Part shown: piece after piece, positions 43,889 to 54,527 of the stretch
Layout of the letters: each line of letters starts with the position of its first letter
Position numbering within the stretch: the stretch's first letter is position 1
DNA from: Pseudophaeomoniella oleicola
Lineage: Eukaryota; Ascomycota; Eurotiomycetes; Phaeomoniellales; Phaeomoniellaceae
NCBI GenBank assembly: GCA_003868215.1
Contig: QWDQ01000010.1
Coordinates: 372,001-436,000 of the forward strand
Length of the DNA: 64,000 nt
Direction: 5' to 3'
Program-made: the position numbers and the translations under genes
The notes under the pieces: model-generated
Seen by the model: the letters and a program-made list of their open reading frames with translations, nothing else
The model's database searches: none
Told to the model about the DNA's origin: nothing

Positions 43889-45385
43889 ATGCCTACCTTT
43901 CACGATGAGGACCTTCAGGCCTCGATGAGCCCCATGTCCCCCACCAGGTCGAGAGATCAGAGCCTTTTCCACAGGGTACTGTCCAACCAAAGCAACCGCG
44001 GCCTCAGCAGCAGTTTTGCATCCCTCTCCATTCCTCTTGAAGATGGCGAGAACCTCCAAGTCCCTTCAGACCGCCCGTCGACGGGTGATTCTACCAAATA
44101 TATGCACAGCCTTTCAGTTTCCGGCCGACGAGGCTCACGGAACTCGTTTGGCGCATCGTTGCCAATTCCCAAATCCAAGCGTCAATCTCGGCTTTCATCG
44201 GTGGCCGGCCCTGAGAGTTTTCATCGACCAGGTCTGCCTCGAATTGAGCCCACCCGGGACATTCTGAGCTCTCATTTGCAATCACTACCGAAATCGAAGA
44301 CCAAGGTCGAAGCTGCCAAGAACATGGCTTTCGCTTTTGATATCGACGGTGTACTCGTACACGGAGATCGCCTGATTCCAGAAGGCCGACGAGCCCTCGA
44401 GATCCTCAACGGAGACAACGAACTCGGTATCAAGATTCCCCACATCTTCCTTACCAACGGTGGAGGCAAACTTGAAGTCGACCGCTGCAACCAACTCTCC
44501 AAGATCCTGAGTGTGCCAGTATCGACTGATCAGTTCATCCAATCCCACACGCCGATGTCTGCCCTCAAAGAATACTACAACACAGTGCTCGTGATTGGTG
44601 GTGAAGGAGATAAATGTAAACAGGTTGCACTCTCGTATGGCTTCAAGGACGTCATCATCCCACACGACATTGTCGCCTGGGACCCTACGATCCCCCCATT
44701 CACCAAACTCACTCCCGAGCAAGTCGCCGCTGCCCACCCACGCGACTTCTCCAAGATGAACATCGACGCTATCCTTGTCTTCTCAGACTCTCGTGACTAC
44801 AGTACCGACCTCCAGATCATCATGGATCTCCTACGGTCCGAGAACGGTCGTTTCTACACCGTCGCTAAAGATCCCGTCTCACAGCGCATCCCAATTTACT
44901 TCTCCCAAGGCGATCTCCTCTGCCCCACCGAACACTTCCAACCCCGTCACAGCCAAGGCACCTTCCGTATTGGTCTGGAAGCAATGTACAAAGCCCTCAC
45001 TGGAGTCGAACTCGACCGTGTCGTCTACGGCAAACCCGAGAGTGCCACTTATCTCTACGCTGACGAGGTGTTGACCGAATGGATGGGCCAACTCCACGGC
45101 GAGGAACGCCTGCCCGAAAACATCACCATGATCGGCGACAACCCGGCCTCGGACATCTGCGGTGGCAACAACTACGGCTGGAAGACCTGCCTGTTGAGAA
45201 CCGGTGTCTTCCAGGGCGGCGACAACGATGAGAACAACCCGGCCTCGGAGGGTGTCTTCGATAACGTCCTCGAAGCCGTCAAGTACACGCTTCGACAGAA
45301 CCTGGGCGAGGACTTCAAGATGGAGTGGTCTGACGACATCAACCCCATCAACGCCGCTCACCACGATGCTAGCGCCATCGCCTAG
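43889..45385 (+). CDS. HAD-superfamily IIA hydrolase (HDHD5/CECR5-like)
   Basis: Predicted phosphatase-like protein, related to mammalian HDHD5/CECR5 and yeast YKR070W, often mitochondrial; substrate unknown. Single exon of 498 residues from ATG 43889. The N-terminal 145 residues are Ser/Arg-rich and may hold a targeting signal or phosphosites. HAD motif I is FAFDIDGVLVHG near residue 152, with both nucleophile and acid Asp present; motif II is FLTNGGG; the cap is the C2 type; motif III/IV is YGKPESATY, then MIGDNPASDICGGNNYGW, which places the Mg-binding Asp. The ending LGEDFKMEW is typical of the family. Codons become strongly C-ending along the second half. Convergent with transaldolase. 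Confidence 0.92.
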   Translation: MPTFHDEDLQASMSPMSPTRSRDQSLFHRVLSNQSNRGLSSSFASLSIPLEDGENLQVPSDRPSTGDSTKYMHSLSVSGRRGSRNSFGASLPIPKSKRQSRLSSVAGPESFHRPGLPRIEPTRDILSSHLQSLPKSKTKVEAAKNMAFAFDIDGVLVHGDRLIPEGRRALEILNGDNELGIKIPHIFLTNGGGKLEVDRCNQLSKILSVPVSTDQFIQSHTPMSALKEYYNTVLVIGGEGDKCKQVALSYGFKDVIIPHDIVAWDPTIPPFTKLTPEQVAAAHPRDFSKMNIDAILVFSDSRDYSTDLQIIMDLLRSENGRFYTVAKDPVSQRIPIYFSQGDLLCPTEHFQPRHSQGTFRIGLEAMYKALTGVELDRVVYGKPESATYLYADEVLTEWMGQLHGEERLPENITMIGDNPASDICGGNNYGWKTCLLRTGVFQGGDNDENNPASEGVFDNVLEAVKYTLRQNLGEDFKMEWSDDINPINAAHHDASAIA

Positions 45386-46168
45386 GAATACCGTAAATTT
45401 CACACAACAAAGCGTCGGCGCAAACCAGTGGTCTTTTTATTATTATAAGTCATCTTTCCATCATAGATTTCTTTTATGTCATGTCAACACACATACACAT
45501 CCCCTTTTGGTTCTTTTCTGGATTGTGGGGGGCGGGTTTGTTGTTGTTGTTGTTGGTTCCCTTCCCTTCCAGGATAGGGCAGAACCGGACAGAACAGCAC
45601 CCCCCTTTCTTCTCATCAGTCGATGTGGCCAAGAGCTGGTCGTCGACTTGCAGAACAAACAAAAAACAATATGAGAAAAACGCCTATTTCGACATGGATG
45701 TATGGATGGACAACCTCTTCCTTTCCTCGAAAGAAGAGAAAGAGAGAGAGAGAGGGGTAGAGAGGTTCTACACAGTTGAAGGGCGTTAGGGCTTTTCTTT
45801 TCTCCTGACGAACGAGGGAGAGAGAAATTATAGATCGGATCGGACGGGATTGGATTGGACATAGATTAACTACCTAGGTATCTAGGTAATTAGGTAAACC
45901 TAGAAATATGAACGAAAGAATTTCCAATAAATGATGATTGACTACCTACCTATATATACCAACTGTAAAAGAAATATATCTCTCTTACGTTCATTTTCGT
46001 GGTTATTGCGTTGATTTGATTCTGAAGCTGGCTGGTTGGGCTGTCATATCTTCATTGTATGTCAATTAACATATCGTCTTGCCCTCTCTCTCTCTCTCTC
46101 CCTCACTTCATCCGTCCACTCCATCCATTCCATCCATATCCACTTAGAAACTTCAGCAACGACCATCA
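45386..46168. other. Convergent 3' region with simple repeats
   Basis: No gene. A GA-rich run is at about 45730-45755, TACCTAGGTA at 45871-45880 followed by degenerate copies to about 45905, an ACCTACCTATATATACC patch near 45945, and a (CT)8 run at 46084-46099. These are 3' UTRs of the HAD and transaldolase genes. Confidence 0.6.
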
Positions 46169-47591
46169 TCAAACCTCTCTGATCATCTGTTCGAGTGCGA
46201 TTTGCATGTCACAGAACGTGTTGATGGCCTGTTTTTCTCTGGTGTCAGTCAGCCGTTCTAAAAAAAATAAAAAAACAAAATTAAAAAAAAGGTGTAATAA
46301 GAAAAGAAAAGAAAAGAAAAAGAGCAGCAGCGGCAGCAGCAGCAGCAAACACGTTACGTACGTAGATTTGTTTCCATTCGGCTCTACCCCTGTCTCGTCT
46401 CGTGAATGCGATGCGGAATTCGTCCTCGTTGACGGTCCAGCTCCAACGTTGCTTGTGTTCTTCCGGCAGGGCGTCTGTGTCAAAGGTTTTGAATATGGAT
46501 CGGCCGCTCAATACTTCCTTGTCGTCTTCTGCGACGACGGCGGCGGCGGCGGTCAAGGCCTCGAGCAAGGGTTGAGAAATGGTCATGTGGTCGACGCCGG
46601 CGAGGCGGGTTAGTTGTTCGATCGACGTGAGGCTCGCGGCGAGCACTTTGGTCTTGAAGCCGTGGTGGCGGTAGTAGAGTTGCGCTTGGTGGCAGACCGC
46701 GTAGGCGGGGTCCGGGTCGATGTAGCCGGGCTCGATGTGGACGCGGAGCTCGAGGACGTAGGGTGCGATGTAGAGGCAGCCGGCTTCGGCGGCGAGGGCG
46801 GCTTGTTCCATCGAGAAGAGCGTGGTGGCGAGGGTACGGATGCCCGACGCTTCAAGGGATTTGCAGGCTGTGAGGCCTTCATAGGTACTGGGTATTTTGA
46901 TGCAAAGTCGCTTGGAATCGAAGTTGGGAGAGAGGTGATCACATAGGGAGACGAAGCCTGTGAGGGGGAACCGATGTGTCAAAAAGGAAGGCTCGTGGAA
47001 AGAGGACACAAGCGTAACGTACGCTTTGCATTGGCAATTATCTTGGAAGCACTGTACGCATTGAATGGATTGACCTGCAGATGGACATAGCCGGATATGT
47101 TGGGAGCAATTTGCTGCTGGACGGCTAATGCCTGTTTTAGGTCAGCCAATGAAGAAGCCGGCAGTTCCGGAGTCAAGGCATACACAGAGATCGAGGGTCA
47201 GTTCTTCATGGCGAACATCAGGGAAGATGGATTTGATCTCCCTGGCAGTGCTGATGCATTTCTGGAGGACGTTAGGAGTATAAAGGCATTAGTACCTAAT
47301 ATAATGGACCGACCTTGATCAGGTCGCGGTGCTTGTCGTGAGCAAGTTCGGCACACAGTATCGCCTTCCTTTGTGTCAATGTACTGGTGAGGATCACGAG
47401 TGGTATATTCGAACCTGGTTGCTCGTGCAGTCGTGAAATGGACCTAGTTCTGGTGGTACTGCATTGAGATGTCAGTTGGATGGTGGTCACCAATCGGACT
47501 GCCCCAGCTTACCATCCGGATTCAAAGTATCACAATCAATTATGCTTTTCTTAGCAAGGTACTCTCTCAATTTCACATTTGACCCTGCCAT
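46169..47591 (-). CDS. Transaldolase family enzyme, seven exons
   Basis: Pentose-phosphate enzyme moving a dihydroxyacetone unit between sugar phosphates. Exons: 47513-47591, 47415-47458, 47314-47364, 47184-47261, 47023-47131, 46362-46957 and 46169-46228, 338 residues. Six introns; intron 2 (47365-47414, GTTCGA..GGAAG) joins HDCTSNQ to AILCAELAH and has a poor donor. The Schiff-base lysine is in RLCIKIPSTYEG; other family blocks are GYVHLQVNPFNAYS, SGIRTLATTLFSMEQAALAA and CLYIAPYV. The last exon, AINTFCDMQIALEQMI, is reached by skipping a 133-nt intron filled with A/G and CAG repeats; without it the frame runs into an Ala/Phe low-complexity tail. Several residues differ from the housekeeping transaldolase (for example CHQAQLYYRHHGFKT), so this may be a secondary paralogue. 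Confidence 0.88.
46229..46361 (-). repeat. Simple repeats inside transaldolase intron 6
   Basis: 133-nt intron. On the plus strand it reads an A-rich block, a (GAAAA)n block near 46300-46320, then a CAG-rich block at about 46324-46346. It is more than twice the length of the other introns. Confidence 0.7.
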
Positions 47592-48233
47592 ATTATGGAC
47601 GAGGAAAACGCTCGAATGTTGATATGCTGACGATGCGAGAGGAATAGTAGAAAGGAGTATTTAGCGACGAGCCTGTCTAGACATGGTGATGAATGCCTAC
47701 TCGGAGACGCATGGGTGAACTTGTTCCGCTGCACAGGACTTCTCTCCTGTGTCTAGGTTCGAACATTGGCCTATCATCAATTGACGTTCGTAGACCGAAT
47801 TCTCGAGCAATGAGGTCCTCGGATCTGCGGGATCTCCGCATATGTACCGGACTTTGTCGACAAGGATACCGCCGCCTTGGAGTGGAAGATAGGTTCTGCA
47901 TGTACTGGTAACTACATCAAACAAGATGTGAATAAACTGCTGCTAGGTAAGATCTCTCGGATGCATTAGGTACAATGCTTCTTATCACCGTCATTGGTAA
48001 GCACCTTCACAAACGATGATGTAGGCCCTGGCCTGAAATCATCATATATAAACGACTGGGTGTTCAAAGCCTTGTCCTGTCTCTGAGCCGAATCGAGAGG
48101 ACTCTGTCATGGCGTTTTCCTAAGTCCTTTTCCAATATCAACATTGGGACATCATCTGCATGATCCAAGGAGGTCCACCAAGGCGCCTGCAGATACACCG
48201 TAATGTTTTTATACATGGGCAATGAGCTTTTGT
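47592..48233. other. Transaldolase upstream / transcription factor 3' flank
   Basis: 642 bp, no gene. Frames at 47677-47924 on both strands overlap each other and show no family content. Confidence 0.45.
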
Positions 48234-49928
48234 TCAACCAAGCAAAGACGAGGCTTCCACAAAGAACCCTCGAAATATCGTGGCTCGAGCTTGAGAGAGA
48301 AAGAAATAGCGTTCAATTCGACTACGTACGTAGTCCCATGACTTCTGCTTATGCCCACAGATGTTACTTGCTAAGCGCTGGATGGAGCTTTGCCTTAACT
48401 CGGTCTGTGGTAGTGTACCCTCCAATAATATCAACGTGAGACACAGGATGATATCGGAATGCCGAGGACTGGAGATGACTTCAGGTTCGATGTTCGACAT
48501 AGCATCCTTCAACCGACCGGTAAGCATCACGATGACGGGGCTTGATCTATTTAGATCATGTTGCAGCCAAAGAAAGAGAGCATGGCACACGGCCCGCTGC
48601 AAGGCAGATCTATTGAGTGACCTCTGCGTGCCATAAAGCTCACGTAGGGCCCTGAGAACCAGACATTAGCGGACTCCTCAATTTGACCGGAATTATGACG
48701 AGAACTCACCAGCGATGCCATTGCCACCCAAGGCCTTTAAAGTGAAGTATGTTGTCTTTATAGGAGATTTTCCCGAGATCAGTAGCGTCCAGGAACATGG
48801 AGCGCTGTGAGACGGTTTCCAGAGTATCGGCATAAGCAACACCGAGGATTTCTGCGGCTTCGTTGCAAACCTCAAATCTGTATTCTGGCTCTCTTCGAAG
48901 GATTCTGAAAGCTTGAGAAGGTCCTTCGGGTGGACGATATACCTCGATAGCTGGAGTTTGCTGCAGGAATACGCTTGACAACACGTCAACAACGACAGCA
49001 TCCCTGAACAGATGGTCTGGGCAGCGCTGCTTCAGTCTGGATTGAGCGAAAATCTTTCCCAATCCCATGCAATGCGTGCGAGATTCTTCAAAATGGCCAG
49101 CCATGAGTGAATTTGCAGCAAGGCACAGTATCGCTAGCACTATGGGGGTGAGTGATATCTCCGAGAGGTTGGTGAGACCCTCACTGACTTCCCTGTAACA
49201 ACCAGAGCGGTACTGGTGATACCTAGGAGATCCCAGACCAACTGTAGTGTTGACCAGCTCTGAATAACTAGGCAGGTGGGTGTCTTCGAAGAGCTGGCCC
49301 TCGGCTACCAGACTTAGGAGGACGGCTTTGTTATCTACTAGTGTCTTCGCAAGCTCATTTGTGGCGATACTGTCTGGATCTATCAATGGAGTACTTAGTC
49401 TGACGTATATAGAGAAGTAAACACGTCCCTACATACCGTTCATATCACGAAATCTGGGCGCAATGTATGTCAGAACTACGCTTGGGTCAGCTTCTAGGAA
49501 GCAGCAAGAACTGCCAGGTACCTACCCAAAGAGAGCATTCTCTGCATGCCAGGCGTCATTTCTACAACGTGACTGCGAAATGGATCTAGATTGCTATCAA
49601 GCGGAGTACGAGGTAGAGTCGGGGGTGTGCCGAGAGCTGGTCGTCCACAGTCGATGCACCTTCCAGGCGTACCTCTCTGGACTAACACATCTGCGGCTTG
49701 GGAGTTTCCTAGCTGATTTCGAAGTTGGCAATGTGAACACAAAGTGCTTGGTGTTCGCTCAGGAAATCTGGGAGAACGCAGTCTGTCTGCTGATTCCTGG
49801 ATCCTCTTCTGCCAGCTCCTCCGTTGAAGCACTGAGTTGGTTCTCTTCCGCTCTGCAACTGAAACGGGCGCTCGACTGCGACCCTGATGCGAAACGAAGA
49901 TAAGCTCGTCGACGGCTTTGGGTGCCAT
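48234..49928 (-). CDS. Fungal-specific transcription-factor-domain protein without a visible zinc cluster
   Basis: Putative regulator of the fungal_trans_2-like class. Exons: 49526-49928, 49437-49475, 48710-49379 and 48234-48651, 509 residues. Introns 49476-49525, 49380-49436 and 48652-48709 have GTAGGT, GTATGT and GTGAGT donors; exon lengths sum to 1530 nt. The family pattern is an N-terminus starting with a beta-type DELIFVSHQG followed by a basic Arg-rich stretch (AERKRTNSVLQRRSWQKR), a proline-rich middle ending in LVLTYIAPRF, and a helical C-terminal domain (LAILCLAANSLMAGHFEESR through ISSPRHSDIILCLTLI). Typical Zn2Cys6 spacing is absent; four cysteines (CSHC, CIDC) occur but are not in cluster spacing. 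Target genes are unknown. Tandem with transaldolase. Confidence 0.78.
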
Positions 49929-51189
49929 GGCACTGGCGCTCTTGACGGGTCCTAAACTGCGACTCGATAGTATCCGCAGCAGTATCGACCATGACGCTTC
50001 CTTGTCGTAGAATTTGTGATGCGTAACCTGACGTCTTCACGATTGGACTTCTCTGACCGAGTAGATCACGATACCGACAACGATGTCGAAACAGCTCTTA
50101 TCTCGTCCACTTTCTATCCTCAGTGAACACTGGGACAGGGAAATGAGGTTATCGGATGTAGAAGCAGTATCACCGATAGTACAGTAACTTGGAGGAGCCC
50201 AAGCGATTGATTGTTTAGGGAACGGCCACCAATAAAAGGACAGATTTAGTCCAAGCGATCGATTAGGTCAGGCCCTCAGATTAACGAAGCCCGCGTCAGT
50301 GTCGGCGAAAGCTGCAACAGTAGATAATCTACAATCAAAACCTCTCACCATCATCATCATCATCATCACCACCACCACCACCACCGACATTTCTCTTCTT
50401 TTTGGATAAAGGCTTCATCATACATCGTGTAACAATGATTACCGAAATTGATGACAATGATGGTGATATCGTTGCTGCCGACGAGATGAACCCCTTCAGG
50501 CATTGTGCAGGCATACATGTATTACCCTTCCTTGCTTGCTGCGCCGCGTCTACTTTTTAATGAATTTTCCCGCTCCCAATGTTGCCATCTTCAGCCCTGG
50601 CAGAGGGGTCAATGTCTATCCAATTATGTTTCGAAATAAAGCTCATATACTGGGTTTATAAAGTTCCTTAGATGCTCACCGAAGGCACCAATAGAGGAGT
50701 ACATCTATCGAGTCGCCCATGCCGGAAACCCATGCCGGAATCTGTTCTGCTGAGCCGAATCTACTCCAACAAGAGACTCAGTCGAGCAGCAGGCAACTCG
50801 GTCCTTTTGACCGCTCGAGACGGATTGACGGGCCTCTGTGCCTAGAACACTCCACGTTACCGTGCTCCAAGCTGCACGATCTGCGGTGATCCTCCCGGTA
50901 ATACGTCGGAGAAATCCCGTACTAAGCCGTGATTGCTTCAATGTACCTGCCAAGGAGACTTCTTTGAGGCATATCGTTGATCTCCGGTGGAGCTTCAAGA
51001 TATCATGGCGATACCCCTCCGCGATGAGCGCGGAGTCTCGCGTGCTAGCTCCATGTCAGATTCGACTTTGTCCCCTACGTCTTCGACCTTCAAATATGGC
51101 CCTGTCTCCCTTCTTGCATCATCACCTCGACTACCTGTGTCCGAAATCGAGTCCTCGTCCTTTCCCTTGTCATTACCAAATCGAGCAAG
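49929..51189. promoter_or_regulatory. Divergent upstream region, transcription factor / beta-glucosidase
   Basis: 1.26 kb without a recognised gene. Holds the (CAT)6(CAC)6 microsatellite at 50349-50384. Frames at 50705-50998 and 50838-51203 have no family content. No signal-peptide exon for the beta-glucosidase was found here. Confidence 0.5.
50349..50384 (+). repeat. Compound microsatellite (CAT)6(CAC)6
   Basis: Perfect trinucleotide run, 36 nt, in the region between two divergent starts. Confidence 0.9.
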
Positions 51190-53781
51190 ATGTTGCGAGC
51201 TGAAAAGATAGATATCAATCATGCCCTTAAGGAATTGACGATGGAGGAAAAGGTCGCGTTCCTTTCGGGCATTGACAATTGGCATTTACTTCCGGTGAAG
51301 AGACTGGGCATTCCCTCGATCCGTGTTTCGGATGGTCCAAACGGTGTCCGTGGAATCAAGGCCTTCAATGGAACGCCTGCAGCTTGTCTGCCCAATGGCA
51401 CCGGTCTCGCCGCTACCTGGGATATCGAGTTGATCAAACAGGGAGGCGAATTGCAAGGCAAAGAGGCTATCGCAAAGGGTACATCGGTGATTCTCGGTCC
51501 GACAATGAACATGCAGCGTGGCCCCTTAGGTGGTCGTGGATTTGAGTCTTTCAGTGAGGACCCATACCTAGCAGGGATGATGGGTGCTGCTACCGTCCAA
51601 GGTATTCAATCAACAGGTGTCGCGGCGACCGTCAAGCATTTCGTTGGTAACGACCAAGAGCATGAGAGAAATATCCTCAATTCAATTATGACAGAGCGGG
51701 CTTTAAGAGAGATTTATACGATGCCCTTCCAGATCACACAGCTCCTCGCCGATCCCTGGGCATATATGACAAGCTACGGTAGAGTCAATGGCCTACATGC
51801 CAGTGAGAGTCCGCGGTTGATACAGGAAATTGTTCGAGGCGAATGGGGAGCTGACGTTATGTTTATGAGTGACTGGTTTGGGACATATTCGGCAGCCGAA
51901 AGTGTCAAAGCAGGTTTGGATCTGGAGATGCCTGGACCTCCGTACGCGCGGGGTGCCCAGATCAATCAGGCATTAGTCAGTGGGAAGTTGACCGAATATG
52001 ATCTTGACTGCCGTCTGAGGGAAATCCTGAAACTGATCAACAAGGTGCTACCTTTGGGCATTCCCAGCGATGCTCCGGAAAAGACGGTCGACACTCCCGA
52101 AACCGCGGCGCAACTTCGGAAGATCGCTGCTTCAAGCATGGTCCTCCTAAAGAACGAAAGGAGCGTTCTTCCCTTCAAGAATGACAAGAGCATCGCCATT
52201 ATCGGGCCTAATGCGAAGATGACAAATACATACTCCGGTGGTGGTAGTGCTTCTCTGGCACCGTACTATGTCATATCACCTTATGATGGCATCAAGGCTC
52301 ATGCACCACATGCAGAGTACGCTGAAGGATGTGCGGGTTATAAAAAACTACCGTTGATAAGCAACATCGCTAAAACCCCAGCCGGCGAGTCTGGTCTGAC
52401 GATGAAATGCTACGCCGAACCTCCAACGTCGGCCTCCAGGCATCTCCTCGAAGAAGTTCACGTGGCCTCTTCGGATGCTGCAATGTTCGATTTCCTTCCT
52501 AAGGGGGTGACCGAAGATCATCCCCTCTGGTACGCTACAGTGACTGGTGTTATAAGCCCAGAATCGACTCGAGAGTACAAGTTCTCCCTCTCCGTAGCCG
52601 GGACAGGCAAGCTCTATGTCAACGACACTCTTGTGATTGATAACGCCACCAAGCAAACCAGAGGGGACTCATTCTTCGGCACGGGCACCATTGAAGAGTA
52701 TGGTTCCATGACCCTTGATGGCGGAAAGACATACACTATCACCCTTGAATATGGCTCCCTGATAACCTCCCCATTGATTGTTCCCGGGGCCACAGTCCAA
52801 TCAGGAGGCCTCCGCATTGGATGTGCCCCTGCTGCAGACGCTGAAGTCGAGTTGGAAAAGGCTATCAAGCTTGCTAAATCGGTCGACCAGGTCATAATCT
52901 GTGCTGGTTTGAACGCCGACTGGGAATCTGAAGGTTACGACCGTTCACACATGGATCTCCCAGGCTTGAGCGACCGACTGATCAGCTCTATCATCGCTGC
53001 AAATCCCAATACCGCCGTCGTTATCCAATCGGGTACACCGGTATCTATGCCGTGGGCTAGTGAAGCACCCGCAATTCTTCAAGCCTGGTACGGTGGTAAC
53101 GAGACCGGCAACGGGATTGCTGATGTCTTATTCGGGTCGACTAACCCATCGGGAAAATTGCCTCTAAGCTTCCCCATCCGTATGGAAGATAACCCAGCAT
53201 TCCTCAACTTCCGCAGTGAGCGTGGCCGCGCGCTCTACGGCGAAGACGTATACATTGGCTACCGCTTCTATGAAAAAACCAAGCGAGCTGTCCTGTTCCC
53301 CTTCGGCCACGGTCTCTCTTACACCACTTTCTCCATCTCCGATCTGACGCTTTCGTTCTCCTCTGATTCTTCACCGGTGACCACCAGAACCGCCGCCGCC
53401 GCCGCCGCCGCCAACGACCCCACCACCCTCTCCGCCACGCTCTCCGTAACCAACACCGGGTCCATCCCCGGCTCCACCGTTATCCAGCTCTACATCTCCC
53501 CGGTCATCACCCCAACATTCCCCTCGATATCCCGCCCACCCAAAGAGCTCAAATCCTTCCTCAAAGTACACGACCTGCAACCCGGCGAGACCCGATCCGT
53601 CACCCTTTCGGCACTCCGACGGTATGCAACCAGCTTCTGGGACGAGAGGAGAGACGCGTGGACGAGCGAGAAGGGCTCATACGAGGTTCTGGTCGGATTG
53701 AGCAGTAGCGATGACGATGGCGCCGGGTTTTTGAAAAAGTCATTCGACATTGAAGAGACGACGTGGTGGAACGGATTGTGA
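51190..53781 (+). CDS. GH3 beta-glucosidase with PA14 domain, intracellular type
   Basis: Hydrolyses terminal beta-glucosyl residues from cellobiose and similar sugars. Single exon of 863 residues. Starts MLRAEKIDINHALKELTMEE, with no signal peptide, so probably cytosolic. Order: GH3 N-terminal barrel (about 10-310) with VSDGPNGVRG, GRGFESFSEDP, VKHFVGNDQE and the nucleophile Asp in MFMSDWFGTYSA; GH3 C-domain beginning about 320 and interrupted by a PA14 domain (about 390-545, WYATVTGVISPESTREYKF) that shapes the substrate pocket; C-domain resumed (NADWESEGYDRSHMDLPG); fibronectin-III-like end (PPKELKSFLKV). A run of eight Ala (repeated GCC, about 53388-53411) lies between C-domain and FnIII. 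Codon use turns sharply C-ending from there to about 53600. Convergent with glycogen phosphorylase. Confidence 0.94.
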   Translation: MLRAEKIDINHALKELTMEEKVAFLSGIDNWHLLPVKRLGIPSIRVSDGPNGVRGIKAFNGTPAACLPNGTGLAATWDIELIKQGGELQGKEAIAKGTSVILGPTMNMQRGPLGGRGFESFSEDPYLAGMMGAATVQGIQSTGVAATVKHFVGNDQEHERNILNSIMTERALREIYTMPFQITQLLADPWAYMTSYGRVNGLHASESPRLIQEIVRGEWGADVMFMSDWFGTYSAAESVKAGLDLEMPGPPYARGAQINQALVSGKLTEYDLDCRLREILKLINKVLPLGIPSDAPEKTVDTPETAAQLRKIAASSMVLLKNERSVLPFKNDKSIAIIGPNAKMTNTYSGGGSASLAPYYVISPYDGIKAHAPHAEYAEGCAGYKKLPLISNIAKTPAGESGLTMKCYAEPPTSASRHLLEEVHVASSDAAMFDFLPKGVTEDHPLWYATVTGVISPESTREYKFSLSVAGTGKLYVNDTLVIDNATKQTRGDSFFGTGTIEEYGSMTLDGGKTYTITLEYGSLITSPLIVPGATVQSGGLRIGCAPAADAEVELEKAIKLAKSVDQVIICAGLNADWESEGYDRSHMDLPGLSDRLISSIIAANPNTAVVIQSGTPVSMPWASEAPAILQAWYGGNETGNGIADVLFGSTNPSGKLPLSFPIRMEDNPAFLNFRSERGRALYGEDVYIGYRFYEKTKRAVLFPFGHGLSYTTFSISDLTLSFSSDSSPVTTRTAAAAAAANDPTTLSATLSVTNTGSIPGSTVIQLYISPVITPTFPSISRPPKELKSFLKVHDLQPGETRSVTLSALRRYATSFWDERRDAWTSEKGSYEVLVGLSSSDDDGAGFLKKSFDIEETTWWNGL

Positions 53782-54527
53782 TTATGAGTATATGTATCAT
53801 TATCAGTCAGTCAGTTCAGTCAGAGAACACGAAAAGCAAAGAAAAAAGACATTCGATATCTACGAATATGAACCATCAGCCACCCTATCTACCATAATCC
53901 TTCCACCCTCATTCCCGTCCCCTGCACACATCCCTGTTTTAAAAAAGTTTTCTGCAGGACTAAAGAAGCTGAGCATCGCGACGAAAACAAAAAGGGGAAG
54001 GGAAGTATTGGGCGTAAAATATCACGTAGGCAGAGAGGAGAGACAGACAGGGTAATACTCAATAAGCTAAGTTTGTACTGGTAATCCGAACCAAAAGTAC
54101 TGATGTGTGTGTGTGTCATCTCAGTTACAGTATTGGATAGATATTACGTCTACAATTCGAAAGGGGGGATGTTGAGAGAAAGATAATAACAATAATAAAA
54201 ATAATAAATAAAGAAACCCAGAAATGGGAGGAATGAGAGAAAAGAAGAAGAGAGATTGAAGCAGGATTAAAAAAAAGGACAAGATTTCCCGGTATATAAA
54301 TAAATAGAATATTTTTTATGAAGAAGTAAAACCAAAAAAAAAAAGAAACATGGCTGGTCTGGAAAAAGCTACATATGTATGTATGTATCATCATGATAGG
54401 AGGTACCTAGGTACCCTGCAAGAAGTACCGGTAGACTCGTCTTGTCTTGTTTTCACCCGATTCCCGAATTCTAGTCACTAATGTCTTCCCTCCTCTGTCT
54501 TGTCTTTCTTGTCCGTCTTGATCTTGT
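53782..54527. other. Convergent 3' region, beta-glucosidase / glycogen phosphorylase
   Basis: 746 bp without a gene. AT-rich with A-runs, a (TG)n run near 54105-54115, an ATGTATGT patch at 54376-54389, and TACCTAGGTA at 54404-54413. Confidence 0.55.

Noticed and set aside
44879-45403. 174-codon minus-strand frame opposite the HAD gene
   Set aside because: A consequence of C-ending codons on the sense strand; no independent features.
47400-47420. GGTTCGAAT, a tRNA T-loop-like sequence on the minus strand
   Set aside because: No acceptor stem, anticodon arm or D-loop fits around it; it is the 5' border of transaldolase intron 2.
47296-47493. Apparent frameshift in transaldolase between HDCTSNQ and the KAILCAEL frame
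   Set aside because: A 50-nt intron (47365-47414) restores the family sequence exactly, so there is no need to call a pseudogene.
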